Below, piece after piece: positions 40,810 to 48,729 of a DNA stretch of 58,237 nt. The DNA comes from UBA1731 sp963626295 (GTDB lineage: Bacteria; Verrucomicrobiota; Kiritimatiellia; RFP12; UBA1067). The first letter of the stretch is position 1, and each line of letters begins with the position of its first letter. Made by a program: the position numbers and the translations under genes. Below the pieces are notes generated by a model. That model saw only the letters and a list, made by a program, of their open reading frames with translations. It did not search any database and had not been told where the DNA came from. The DNA is taken from positions 1 to 58,237 of the forward strand of contig CAVFWS010000001.1 in NCBI GenBank assembly GCA_963626295.1, written 5' to 3'.

Positions 40810-43800
40810 ATGAAGCGTGCTGACGTGGATAAGGTTCTAATTATCGGGTCTGGCCCCATTGTCATCGGGCAAGCGTGCGAGTTTGACTATTCGGGCACCC
40901 AGGCCTGCAAGGCGTTGCGGTCCTGCGGCTACAAGGTCGTGCTCGTCAACTCCAATCCGGCGACGATCATGACCGATCCGCTGATGGCGGACGCGACCTA
41001 CATCGAGCCGCTGAACGAGGAGCGCCTCGAGCAGATCATCGAGAAGGAGCGGCCTGACGCGATCCTGCCGAACCTCGGCGGGCAGACGGGGCTGAACCTT
41101 TCCATGAGCCTTGCCAAGAAGGGCGTCCTCGACAAGTACGGCGTGAAGGTCATAGGCGTGAATCTCGACGCCATCGAGCGCGGCGAGGACCGCGAGGTCT
41201 TCAAGGAGACGATGGCGAAGCTCGGCATAGAGACCCCCCGCAGCGGCATCGTCCACTCCGTCGACGAGGCGGTAGCGCTCGTCCACGACAGGATCGGCTA
41301 TCCGGTCGTCGTGCGCCCCGCATACACGATGGGCGGCGCCGGAGGCGGCTTCTGCTACAACGTGGAGGAGCTGCGCACGATATGCGCCCGCGGGCTTGAC
41401 GCGTCCCTTACCCACCAGTGCCTCATCGAGGAGTCGATCCTCAACTGGGAGGAGCTTGAGGTCGAGGTCGTCCGCGACGCGAAGAACCAGATGATCGCCG
41501 TCTGCTTCATCGAGAACATCGACGCGGTGGGCGTCCACACGGGCGACAGCTTCTGCGCGGCGCCGTTCCTCACGATCTCGAAGGAGCTGCAGGAGCGCCT
41601 GCAGCGCGACGCCTTCAGGATCGTCGCGTCGATCGGCGTGATCGGCGGCACGAACGTGCAGTTCGCGCACGACCCGAAGACGGGCCGCGTCGTCATCATC
41701 GAGATCAACCCGCGCACGTCCCGCTCGTCGGCCCTTGCGTCGAAGGCGACGGGCTTCCCCATCGCGCTCGTCTCGGCGAAGCTCGCGGCGGGGATGACGA
41801 TGGACGAGATCCCCTACTGGCGCGACGGGACGCTGGAGAAGTACACGCCGGGCGGGGACTACGTGGTCCTCAAGTTCGCGCGCTGGGCGTTCGAGAAGTT
41901 CCGCGCCGTGGAGGACCGCCTCGGCACGCAGATGAAGGCGGTCGGCGAGGTGATGTCCATCGGCAAGACGTACAAGGAGACCCTCCAGAAGGCGATACGC
42001 GCACTCGAGAAGGGCCGCGCCGGGCTCGGCTTCGCCAGGGACTTCCACGAGAAGAGCCTCGACGAGCTCCTGAAGATGCTTTCCACGCCGAACAGCGAGC
42101 GCCATTTCCAGATGTACGAGGCGCTGCGCAAGGGCGCGACCGACGAGCAGATCTTCAGCCTTACGGGCGTAAAGGCCTATTTCGTGCAGCAGATGCGCGA
42201 GCTCGTCCAGGAGGAGGAGGAGCTGCTGCGCCACAAGGGGTCGCTCCCGCCGGACGAGCTGCTCGTCAGGGCGAAGAGGGATGGCTTCAGCGACAAGTAC
42301 ATCGCCCAGCTGCTCAAGGTGGGCGAGAAAGAGGTGCGCGAACGCCGCACCGCCCTCGGATGCGTAGAGACGTGGCATGCCGTGCCCGTCTCCGGCGTGG
42401 AGAACCAGGCCTACTACTACTCTTCGTACAATGGCAGACCGGGCGAGGTTCCCGTCTCGGACAACAGGAAGAAGGTGCTCATCCTCGGCGGCGGACCGAA
42501 CCGCATCGGGCAGGGCATCGAGTTCGACTATTGCTGCACCCACGCGGCGATGGCCATGCGCGAGGCCGGATACGAGACGATCATGGTCAACTGCAACCCC
42601 GAGACCGTCTCCACGGACTACGATACGTCCGACAAGCTCTACTTCGAGCCCGTCACGCTCGAGGATGTGCTTCAGATATACCAGGCCGAGAAGCCGGAGG
42701 GCGTGATCGTGCAGTTCGGCGGGCAGACCCCGCTGAACATCGCGGCGGAGCTTGAGGCCGCCGGCTGCCGGATACTCGGCACGTCGGTGAAGTCCATCGA
42801 CGCCGCCGAAGACCGAGACCTGTTCCACTCCATCATGGACCGCCTCGGCGTCCCGATGCCGGAAAGCCGCATGGCGAGCGACCTCGAAGGCGCGCTGAAG
42901 GTCGTGGGGGAGATCGGCTATCCGATAGTCATACGCCCGTCGTTCGTCCTTGGCGGACGCGGAATGGAGGTCATCTACGACGAGACGATGCTCCGCGAGT
43001 ACATCGCGAAGGCCGTCGGCGTGACGCCGGACCGTCCGCTCTACCTCGACCGATTCCTGCACCACGCCCTTGAATGCGAGGCGGACGCGCTTTCCGACGG
43101 CAAGGACGTGTTCATCCCGGCGATCATGCAGCACGTCGAGCTCGCAGGCGTGCATTCGGGAGACTCCGCGTGCGTGCTTCCGCCCGTGGCGATCAGCGAG
43201 GAGAACAAGGCGACGATCCTCGACTACACGCGGCGCATCGCAAGCGAGCTGAAGGTCGTCGGCCTCATGAACATGCAGTTCGCGATAGAGGACGGCAAGG
43301 TGTATGTCATCGAGGCGAATCCGCGCGCATCGCGCACCGTGCCGCTCGTGTCGAAGGTGGCGGGTACGCAGATGGCCCGCATCGCCACGAGGCTGATGCT
43401 CGGCGAGTCCGTGGGATCGCTCGGACTGGACAGGCACAGGACGATCCCGTACTACGGCGTGAAGGAGGCGGTATTGCCGTTCGAGAAGTTCCCGGAGGTG
43501 GATCCCGTGCTTGGCCCGGAAATGCGCTCGACCGGCGAAGTGCTCGGCCTCGCGGAGACGTTCGGCCTTGCCTACTACAAGTCGCAGGAGGCGGCAGGAG
43601 CCCCTCTTCCGATCCTTTCCGGCAAGCTGCTGGTGTCGCTATCCGAGAAGCCGGACGATGCCGCCGTGGCGGCCAAGAATTTCGCGGACCTCGGCTTCGA
43701 GATCGTGGGCACGGAGGGAACCGTCAGATTCCTGCGGGAGAAGGGCGTTCCGGCGAATGTGGTCGCGAAGATCGGCCAGGGCCGTCCCGATGTGCTCGAC

Positions 43801-44025
43801 ATGATAAAGAACCGGGAGATCGCCCTCATCCTGAACACGCCATCCAACAGGCGGGATTCCCGCGCGGACGACAACTCGATCCGTCGGGCGGCGATCAAGT
43901 ACCGCATCCCGTACCTCACGACGATCGCCGCCGCGCTTGCCGCGTCGGAAGGCATCAAGGCCGCCCGCGAGGGCAAGGGCGAGGTGCGCTCGCTGCAGAG
44001 CTACCACGCATCGATCATAGGATGA
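40810..44025 (+). CDS. carB: Carbamoyl-phosphate synthase large subunit
   Basis: A 1071-residue ammonia-using large subunit that makes carbamoyl phosphate for arginine and pyrimidines. It shows the internal duplication of two ATP-grasp halves. The first starts with LIIGSGPIVIGQACEFDYSG and the second with LILGGGPNRIGQGIEFDYCC. The oligomerisation domain lies between them, and an MGS-like allosteric domain is at the end (NTPSNRRDSRADDNSIRRAA). The length is normal. The ATG at 40810 is chosen over a TTG 9 bp upstream, with AAGGAG at 12 nt. The glutaminase subunit carA is not in the window. The stop overlaps an ATG, but the next gene probably starts 18 bp later. Confidence 0.96.
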   Translation: MKRADVDKVLIIGSGPIVIGQACEFDYSGTQACKALRSCGYKVVLVNSNPATIMTDPLMADATYIEPLNEERLEQIIEKERPDAILPNLGGQTGLNLSMSLAKKGVLDKYGVKVIGVNLDAIERGEDREVFKETMAKLGIETPRSGIVHSVDEAVALVHDRIGYPVVVRPAYTMGGAGGGFCYNVEELRTICARGLDASLTHQCLIEESILNWEELEVEVVRDAKNQMIAVCFIENIDAVGVHTGDSFCAAPFLTISKELQERLQRDAFRIVASIGVIGGTNVQFAHDPKTGRVVIIEINPRTSRSSALASKATGFPIALVSAKLAAGMTMDEIPYWRDGTLEKYTPGGDYVVLKFARWAFEKFRAVEDRLGTQMKAVGEVMSIGKTYKETLQKAIRALEKGRAGLGFARDFHEKSLDELLKMLSTPNSERHFQMYEALRKGATDEQIFSLTGVKAYFVQQMRELVQEEEELLRHKGSLPPDELLVRAKRDGFSDKYIAQLLKVGEKEVRERRTALGCVETWHAVPVSGVENQAYYYSSYNGRPGEVPVSDNRKKVLILGGGPNRIGQGIEFDYCCTHAAMAMREAGYETIMVNCNPETVSTDYDTSDKLYFEPVTLEDVLQIYQAEKPEGVIVQFGGQTPLNIAAELEAAGCRILGTSVKSIDAAEDRDLFHSIMDRLGVPMPESRMASDLEGALKVVGEIGYPIVIRPSFVLGGRGMEVIYDETMLREYIAKAVGVTPDRPLYLDRFLHHALECEADALSDGKDVFIPAIMQHVELAGVHSGDSACVLPPVAISEENKATILDYTRRIASELKVVGLMNMQFAIEDGKVYVIEANPRASRTVPLVSKVAGTQMARIATRLMLGESVGSLGLDRHRTIPYYGVKEAVLPFEKFPEVDPVLGPEMRSTGEVLGLAETFGLAYYKSQEAAGAPLPILSGKLLVSLSEKPDDAAVAAKNFADLGFEIVGTEGTVRFLREKGVPANVVAKIGQGRPDVLDMIKNREIALILNTPSNRRDSRADDNSIRRAAIKYRIPYLTTIAAALAASEGIKAAREGKGEVRSLQSYHASIIG

Positions 44026-44042
44026 TTACGGGAGTGACTGGC

Positions 44043-45491
44043 ATGGAAAACGCATCACGTGATTCCGCTTGTCGCGGGAAGGCGGCTGGCGGCTGCAGCC
44101 GCAGGGACTTCGTGGCGATGGGTGCCATGGCCGCAATGGCGGCCGGCGCCGGATACGCTTCGGCGCAGGGGCGTCCTGCGGGAGCGGCGGGCGGCCGCCC
44201 GTTCAAGGCGATCACGATCTCCACGACGGATTGCCTGTTCGAGCGCGAGCCGATGGTGCGTCCGTTTGGCTTCAAGGGCGGATATCTCACCGAAGGGTGG
44301 GTCGTGGCGTCGTGCGTGAGGTCGTCCTCCGGCAGGTTCGGCATCGGCCTCGGCACCCAGAGCTGCCTGTGGAGCGACGCGAGCGTGTTTTCGTCCAACT
44401 CCGAGGCGGGCGGCAACGCGATGATGTTCGCGATGACCCAGCATGCGCTGAAGCTGCTCGAGGGGCGTTCGTTCGTCTCGCCGGTGGAGCTCAACGACTG
44501 GCTGTGGCCGCAGGTGTGGGAATACGGCAAGCGCATAACGTCCAACCCGAAACTGAGGGCGACGTTCGCGCTCAATGCGCTCGTATCCGTGGACAACGCC
44601 ATATGGGTGCTGTTCGCCAGGGAGAACGGCCTGACGTCCTTCGACGAGATGATCCCGGATGCGTACAGGCCGGCTCTCTCGGCGCACCATTCGAAATGCG
44701 CCTCCATCCCCCTGTTCTCGTACAAGGTGCCGCCGGCCGAGATCAAGTCCGCCGTGGATTCCGGGTACTTCTTCATGAAGATCAAGATCGGTCAGCCCGG
44801 CACGCAGGAGGAGATGCTCGCGAAGGACATGGCCCGCGTGTCGCAGATACACGCAGTCCTGAAGGATTGCCGTACGCCTTACACGAAGACGGGCAGGCTC
44901 CCGTACTATTTCGACGCCAACGGGCGCTACGCCAAGAAGGAGACGCTTTTCAGGTTCGTGGATCACCTGAAGAGGATCGGCGCGTACGGGCAGGTCGCGA
45001 TAATTGAGGAGCCGTTCGACGAGTATGCGGACATCGACGTGAACGACATCCCCCTGCGCCTTGCCGCCGACGAGTCAGCGCATACCGTAAGGGATGCGCT
45101 TGAGCGGATCGACATGGGATACAGGGCGATGGCGCTGAAGCCGATAGCGAAGACCATGTCGATGTCCATGAAGATCGCCCAGGCCGCGTGCGACAAGGGC
45201 ATTCCCTGCTTCTGTGCCGACCTTACGGTCGCACCGGTCCTCGTCGAGTGGAACAAGTCGGTCGCGGCGCGTCTGCCGGCGTTCCCGGGGATTGGCGGTC
45301 TCGGGCTTGTCGAGACGAACGGGCACCAGAACTTCCGCAACTGGGAGGCCATGCGAAAGGACCTCGCGTACCCGGACGCGCACTGGACGCGCACCGAGCG
45401 CGGCGTATTCGAGTGCGATTCCGACTACTACGCGAAATCGGGCGGGATACTTGCGCCCATGCCGCGCTACGAGAAGATGTTCCGCATCTGA
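44043..45491 (+). CDS. Tat-exported enolase-superfamily protein
   Basis: A 482-residue protein. The N terminus has a twin-arginine signal (CSRRDFVAMGAMAAMAAGAG) ending near SAQG. The mature part is a mandelate racemase/muconate lactonizing-type barrel. A KxK motif (FMKIKIGQPG, about 246-248) and metal ligands in YFDANG, IEEPF and LAADES are followed by a lysine in MALKPIAKT. The substrate is unknown. Members include racemases, epimerases and sugar-acid dehydratases. Export through Tat fits a cofactor- or metal-bearing folded enzyme working on extracellular sugar acids. The start at 44043 has GGGAG 8 nt upstream. It follows carB closely without a terminator. Confidence 0.82.
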   Translation: MENASRDSACRGKAAGGCSRRDFVAMGAMAAMAAGAGYASAQGRPAGAAGGRPFKAITISTTDCLFEREPMVRPFGFKGGYLTEGWVVASCVRSSSGRFGIGLGTQSCLWSDASVFSSNSEAGGNAMMFAMTQHALKLLEGRSFVSPVELNDWLWPQVWEYGKRITSNPKLRATFALNALVSVDNAIWVLFARENGLTSFDEMIPDAYRPALSAHHSKCASIPLFSYKVPPAEIKSAVDSGYFFMKIKIGQPGTQEEMLAKDMARVSQIHAVLKDCRTPYTKTGRLPYYFDANGRYAKKETLFRFVDHLKRIGAYGQVAIIEEPFDEYADIDVNDIPLRLAADESAHTVRDALERIDMGYRAMALKPIAKTMSMSMKIAQAACDKGIPCFCADLTVAPVLVEWNKSVAARLPAFPGIGGLGLVETNGHQNFRNWEAMRKDLAYPDAHWTRTERGVFECDSDYYAKSGGILAPMPRYEKMFRI

Positions 45492-45505
45492 GGCGAAGGC
45501 TACAG

Positions 45506-46738
45506 ATGGAACGCTTCGAGCTGGCAAGGGAACTGCAGGACGAGATCCGCACCCGCGTGATGGGTGACGGGTTCATCAAGATCGTGCAGACGGTAAGGCG
45601 CAACGGAAAGTTCTTCAAGATCGCGATGAGGCCCGTCGAGATCGGCGGCGTGAGGAAGTTCCAGGCGGAAATGACCGACGAGGGCCAGGTAAGGGTAAGG
45701 AACTTTGACGCCAAGGGGGCGGCTGATGGCCTCGAGGAGATCATCTCGCAGAAAGGCGCCCGCGACCTGCATCTCATCACCGCCGACGGGGATCTGCACG
45801 TGCGCGTGACCCGCAAGGGACACGCCCTCGCCTCAAGGTCGGCGAAGATGAGCCGTGACGCCACGGTAAGGCCGCATGACCGCGTAAAGAGGCAGCCCCT
45901 GACCTCATTCGATTCGTCCGCGCTGCTGAGGGCGATAGGCATTGCAGACGGAGAGGGCCGCATAAGGGCCTCGATGCGCGGAAAGTACGATCAGGTCAAC
46001 GAGTTCCTGCGCATAGTCGGCGAGACGGTCGTTGAAGAGCCCGGCAAGGCGTTCACCGTTGTGGACTGCGGCTGCGGGAAGGCGTACCTGACGATCTCGC
46101 TGTGGTTCTACCTCACGCTCGCGCGAGGCTTCGGGAACGTGCGCGTCGTCGGGATAGACAGGAGGGCGGACGTCATTGAGGCCGCGAAGGCGATGGCCGA
46201 ACGCCTTGACGTCTCGAATGCGGTGGAGTTCGTCGAAAGCGACCTGACGGCGTTGCCGGATGGCGCGGCCATGCCGGGCGGACTGGATCACGTGGACCTC
46301 GTGGTGTCCCTCCATGCGTGCGACACCGCCACGGACGAGGCGATGGCGCGTGGGGTCGAGTGGAAGGCCCGCTACGTATTGAGCGCGCCGTGCTGCCAGC
46401 ATGAGCTGCAGAGGACGATCGGCGCAAATGCCGCCCACTCCGATTTCGCGGGGCTGCTTCGTCAGAACATCCTCCGCGAACGGCTTTGCGACATCCTCAC
46501 CGATTCGTTCCGTGCCATGATAATGCGCATATTGGGCTTCCGCGCGCAGGTAGTGGAATTCGTGTCGCCGGACGCCACTGCCCGCAACATACTCCTGAAA
46601 TGCGAATATGGCGTCAAGCCGGGTCAGTCCGGCGTTGTCGCGGAGTACCTGAATCTGCGCGACTACTGGAAAGTGAAGCCTTGGCTTGAGGCGAGGCTTG
46701 CAAAGGTCCTCGAACGGCATCTTGTGCGCTACTCTTGA
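45506..46738 (+). CDS. SAM-dependent methyltransferase (PF13679-like)
   Basis: A 410-residue protein. An N-terminal domain of about 150 residues that I do not recognise (GDGFIKIVQTVRRNGKFFKI) precedes a class I methyltransferase. The SAM loop is VDCGCGKAYLTIS, followed by VVGIDRR, SLHACDTATDEAM and the conserved SAPCCQHEL. The PCCQHE segment is typical of the Methyltransf_32/GSTCD-like family, probably acting on RNA, but the target is not known. The start at 45506 has GAAGG upstream. The gene overlaps nothing, and epmA begins about 8 bp after its stop, so they may share a translation-related function. Confidence 0.75.
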   Translation: MERFELARELQDEIRTRVMGDGFIKIVQTVRRNGKFFKIAMRPVEIGGVRKFQAEMTDEGQVRVRNFDAKGAADGLEEIISQKGARDLHLITADGDLHVRVTRKGHALASRSAKMSRDATVRPHDRVKRQPLTSFDSSALLRAIGIADGEGRIRASMRGKYDQVNEFLRIVGETVVEEPGKAFTVVDCGCGKAYLTISLWFYLTLARGFGNVRVVGIDRRADVIEAAKAMAERLDVSNAVEFVESDLTALPDGAAMPGGLDHVDLVVSLHACDTATDEAMARGVEWKARYVLSAPCCQHELQRTIGANAAHSDFAGLLRQNILRERLCDILTDSFRAMIMRILGFRAQVVEFVSPDATARNILLKCEYGVKPGQSGVVAEYLNLRDYWKVKPWLEARLAKVLERHLVRYS

Positions 46739-46746
46739 GATGTCGC

Positions 46747-47628
46747 ATGTACGGTGAGTTTGAGGTCGAGTGCCTGAGTCGCCGCGCCGCGATCGTGTCC
46801 GCGATGCGGGCGTTCTTCGATGGGCTGGGGTTTGTCGAGGTGGAGACCCCGGTGCGGATCGCGGCGCCGGCCCCCGAGCCGCACATAGACTGTCCGGCGG
46901 TGGCTTCTCCGGAATGCGGCAATCCCGTGTCCTATCTGCGCGCATCCCCGGAGCTTCAGATGAAGAAGCTCCTTGCCGCAGGGATGGAGCGGATATACCA
47001 GATCGGCCCTTGTTTCCGCGAGGGCGAGCGGGGGACGCGGCATAGTCCTGAATTCACCATGATCGAATGGTACCGCAGGCACGCCGATTACCTTGCGATA
47101 CTCGAGGACTGCGAGTCGCTGTTCAGGAGGCTGACGGCGGTCGTGGGCGGCGATGCGTCCGAATGCTCGTTCAGGCGCATCAGGGTGCGCGATGCGTACC
47201 TCATGTGGGCGGGATGGGATCCGTGGACGGAGTGGGATCGGGACCGCTTCGACCTCGACATGTCCGCGAAGATAGAGCCTGCGCTGAAGCGCGAGGGCGC
47301 GGTATTCCTGATGGACTATCCGCCACGGGCGGCGAGCCTTGCGCGGTTGCGCGGGGATGCCGCGGAACGCTGGGAGCTGTACGTCGACGGCATGGAGCTC
47401 GCAAACTGCTTCTCGGAGCTGTGCGACCCGGATGAGCAGCGGCGGCGTTTCGTCGCGGCAAGGGATGAGCGAAGGGCGCTTGGCGAGTCCGACTATCCCA
47501 TAGACGAGGATTTCCTGTCGGAACTCGGCAACATCGGATCTGCCGCCGGCGTCGCGCTCGGCGTCGATCGCCTTGTGATGACGCTTCTTGGAGTGCGCCA
47601 GATAGACAGGGTGCGCGCGCTGGCGTAG
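46747..47628 (+). CDS. epmA: EF-P lysine aminoacylase (EpmA/GenX/PoxA)
   Basis: A 293-residue class II lysyl-tRNA-synthetase paralogue that attaches beta-lysine to elongation factor P. There is no anticodon-binding domain. Motif 2 reads FREGERGTRHSPEFTMIEWY and motif 3 is AAGVALGVDRLVM, with the EpmA-specific DGMELANCFSEL. The size is right for EpmA (about 300-325), slightly short. The frame opens at a TTG (46735), but the ATG at 46747 is the natural start. The partner genes efp and epmB are not in the window. Confidence 0.9.
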   Translation: MYGEFEVECLSRRAAIVSAMRAFFDGLGFVEVETPVRIAAPAPEPHIDCPAVASPECGNPVSYLRASPELQMKKLLAAGMERIYQIGPCFREGERGTRHSPEFTMIEWYRRHADYLAILEDCESLFRRLTAVVGGDASECSFRRIRVRDAYLMWAGWDPWTEWDRDRFDLDMSAKIEPALKREGAVFLMDYPPRAASLARLRGDAAERWELYVDGMELANCFSELCDPDEQRRRFVAARDERRALGESDYPIDEDFLSELGNIGSAAGVALGVDRLVMTLLGVRQIDRVRALA

Positions 47629-47680
47629 GCGCGGAGGACGGATTGGGGACTGACGCGCGCACTTCTTCCCTGCGCACATA

Positions 47681-47689
47681 TGGTATAAT
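47681..47689 (+). promoter_or_regulatory. Extended -10 upstream of folD
   Basis: TGGTATAAT, a perfect extended -10 in the 159-bp gap between epmA and folD, about 100 bp before the folD start. No -35 match was seen 17 bp upstream. The leader between is GC-rich with no clear gene. Confidence 0.55.
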
Positions 47690-47787
47690 AGCGGGCGTTC
47701 GTTTTGTTCGCAGAACCGGATGCGCAGGCACGTGGGGTGGCCCGCGTCCCGATCGCGAGGCCCGGCAGGGATATCTGTGAGGGAGAA

Positions 47788-48678
47788 ATGAGAGCAAAGA
47801 TCATAGACGGAAAGAGGTTGGCGGAGGACATTCGCGCCGAGATCGCGCGTGGGGTGGCTTCGCTGAAGGCGGAGAGCGGCGTCACGCCGGGCTTGGCGGT
47901 GATACTTGTCGGCGACAACCCCGCGAGCGTGTCCTACGTGACGGCAAAGGAGAGGGCGTGCCGCGAGGCCGGGATGCTTTCGCGCGAGATACGCCTGCCG
48001 GAATCGATTTCCGAGGATGAGCTGATAGCCGAGATAGGGCGGCTGAACGCAGACCCCGCGATTCACGGGATACTCGTCCAGCTGCCGTTGCCGAAGGGCT
48101 TCAGCGAGAGGCGCGTGACATATGCGATCGCACCGGAAAAGGATGTGGACGGCTTCACCCCCGTCAACGTCGGAAAGATGCTGATAGGGGAGGACTGCTT
48201 CCTGCCCTGTACGCCGCATGGGATAATCAGGCTCATAGAGGCTGCGGGGATGGATCTCGCGGGGAAACACGCCGTCGTCATAGGCCGGTCCAACATAGTC
48301 GGCAAGCCGGTGGCCGCGCTGCTTTCGCGCAAAAGCGTAAACGCCACGGTCACGCTGTGCCACACCGGGACCGTGGACATCGCCGCATTCACGCGTACGG
48401 CGGACGTGGTGGTGGTGGCGGCAGGTCGCCCGAACACGCTAACCGGAGATATGCTTAAGGAGGGGGCCGTAGTGATAGACGTGGGCGTTAACCGCGTCGC
48501 CGACGCCACGAGGCCCAAGGGGTACAGGCTTTGCGGCGACGCCGATTTCGGATCCTGCGCGGAAGTGGCTTCGGCCATCACTCCGGTTCCGGGCGGCGTC
48601 GGCCCGATGACGATAACCATGCTTCTGTGGAACACGCTTGAAAGCGCCAGGAAGCGGCATGGGGCTCGCGTCCGGTAG
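47788..48678 (+). CDS. folD: Methylenetetrahydrofolate dehydrogenase/cyclohydrolase
   Basis: A 296-residue bifunctional FolD that interconverts methylene-, methenyl- and formyl-tetrahydrofolate with NADP. Typical segments are LVGDNPASVSYVTAKERAC with the catalytic Lys, GILVQLPLPKG, PCTPHGIIRLIE, the cofactor motif VIGRSNIVGKPVA and the C-terminal TPVPGGVGPMTITML. The longer upstream frame is not needed. ATG 47788 has GGGAG just before it. It is followed after 51 bp by an uncharacterised large gene. Confidence 0.95.
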   Translation: MRAKIIDGKRLAEDIRAEIARGVASLKAESGVTPGLAVILVGDNPASVSYVTAKERACREAGMLSREIRLPESISEDELIAEIGRLNADPAIHGILVQLPLPKGFSERRVTYAIAPEKDVDGFTPVNVGKMLIGEDCFLPCTPHGIIRLIEAAGMDLAGKHAVVIGRSNIVGKPVAALLSRKSVNATVTLCHTGTVDIAAFTRTADVVVVAAGRPNTLTGDMLKEGAVVIDVGVNRVADATRPKGYRLCGDADFGSCAEVASAITPVPGGVGPMTITMLLWNTLESARKRHGARVR

Positions 48679-48729
48679 ACGAACCATCGCCGCCGGACGC
48701 ATGGCGGCAGACAGACAGGGGGAAGGCGT

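Noticed and set aside
43074..44042. Extension of the enolase-superfamily gene into carB
   Set aside because: Arg-rich shadow of carB. The Tat signal begins after the ATG at 44043.
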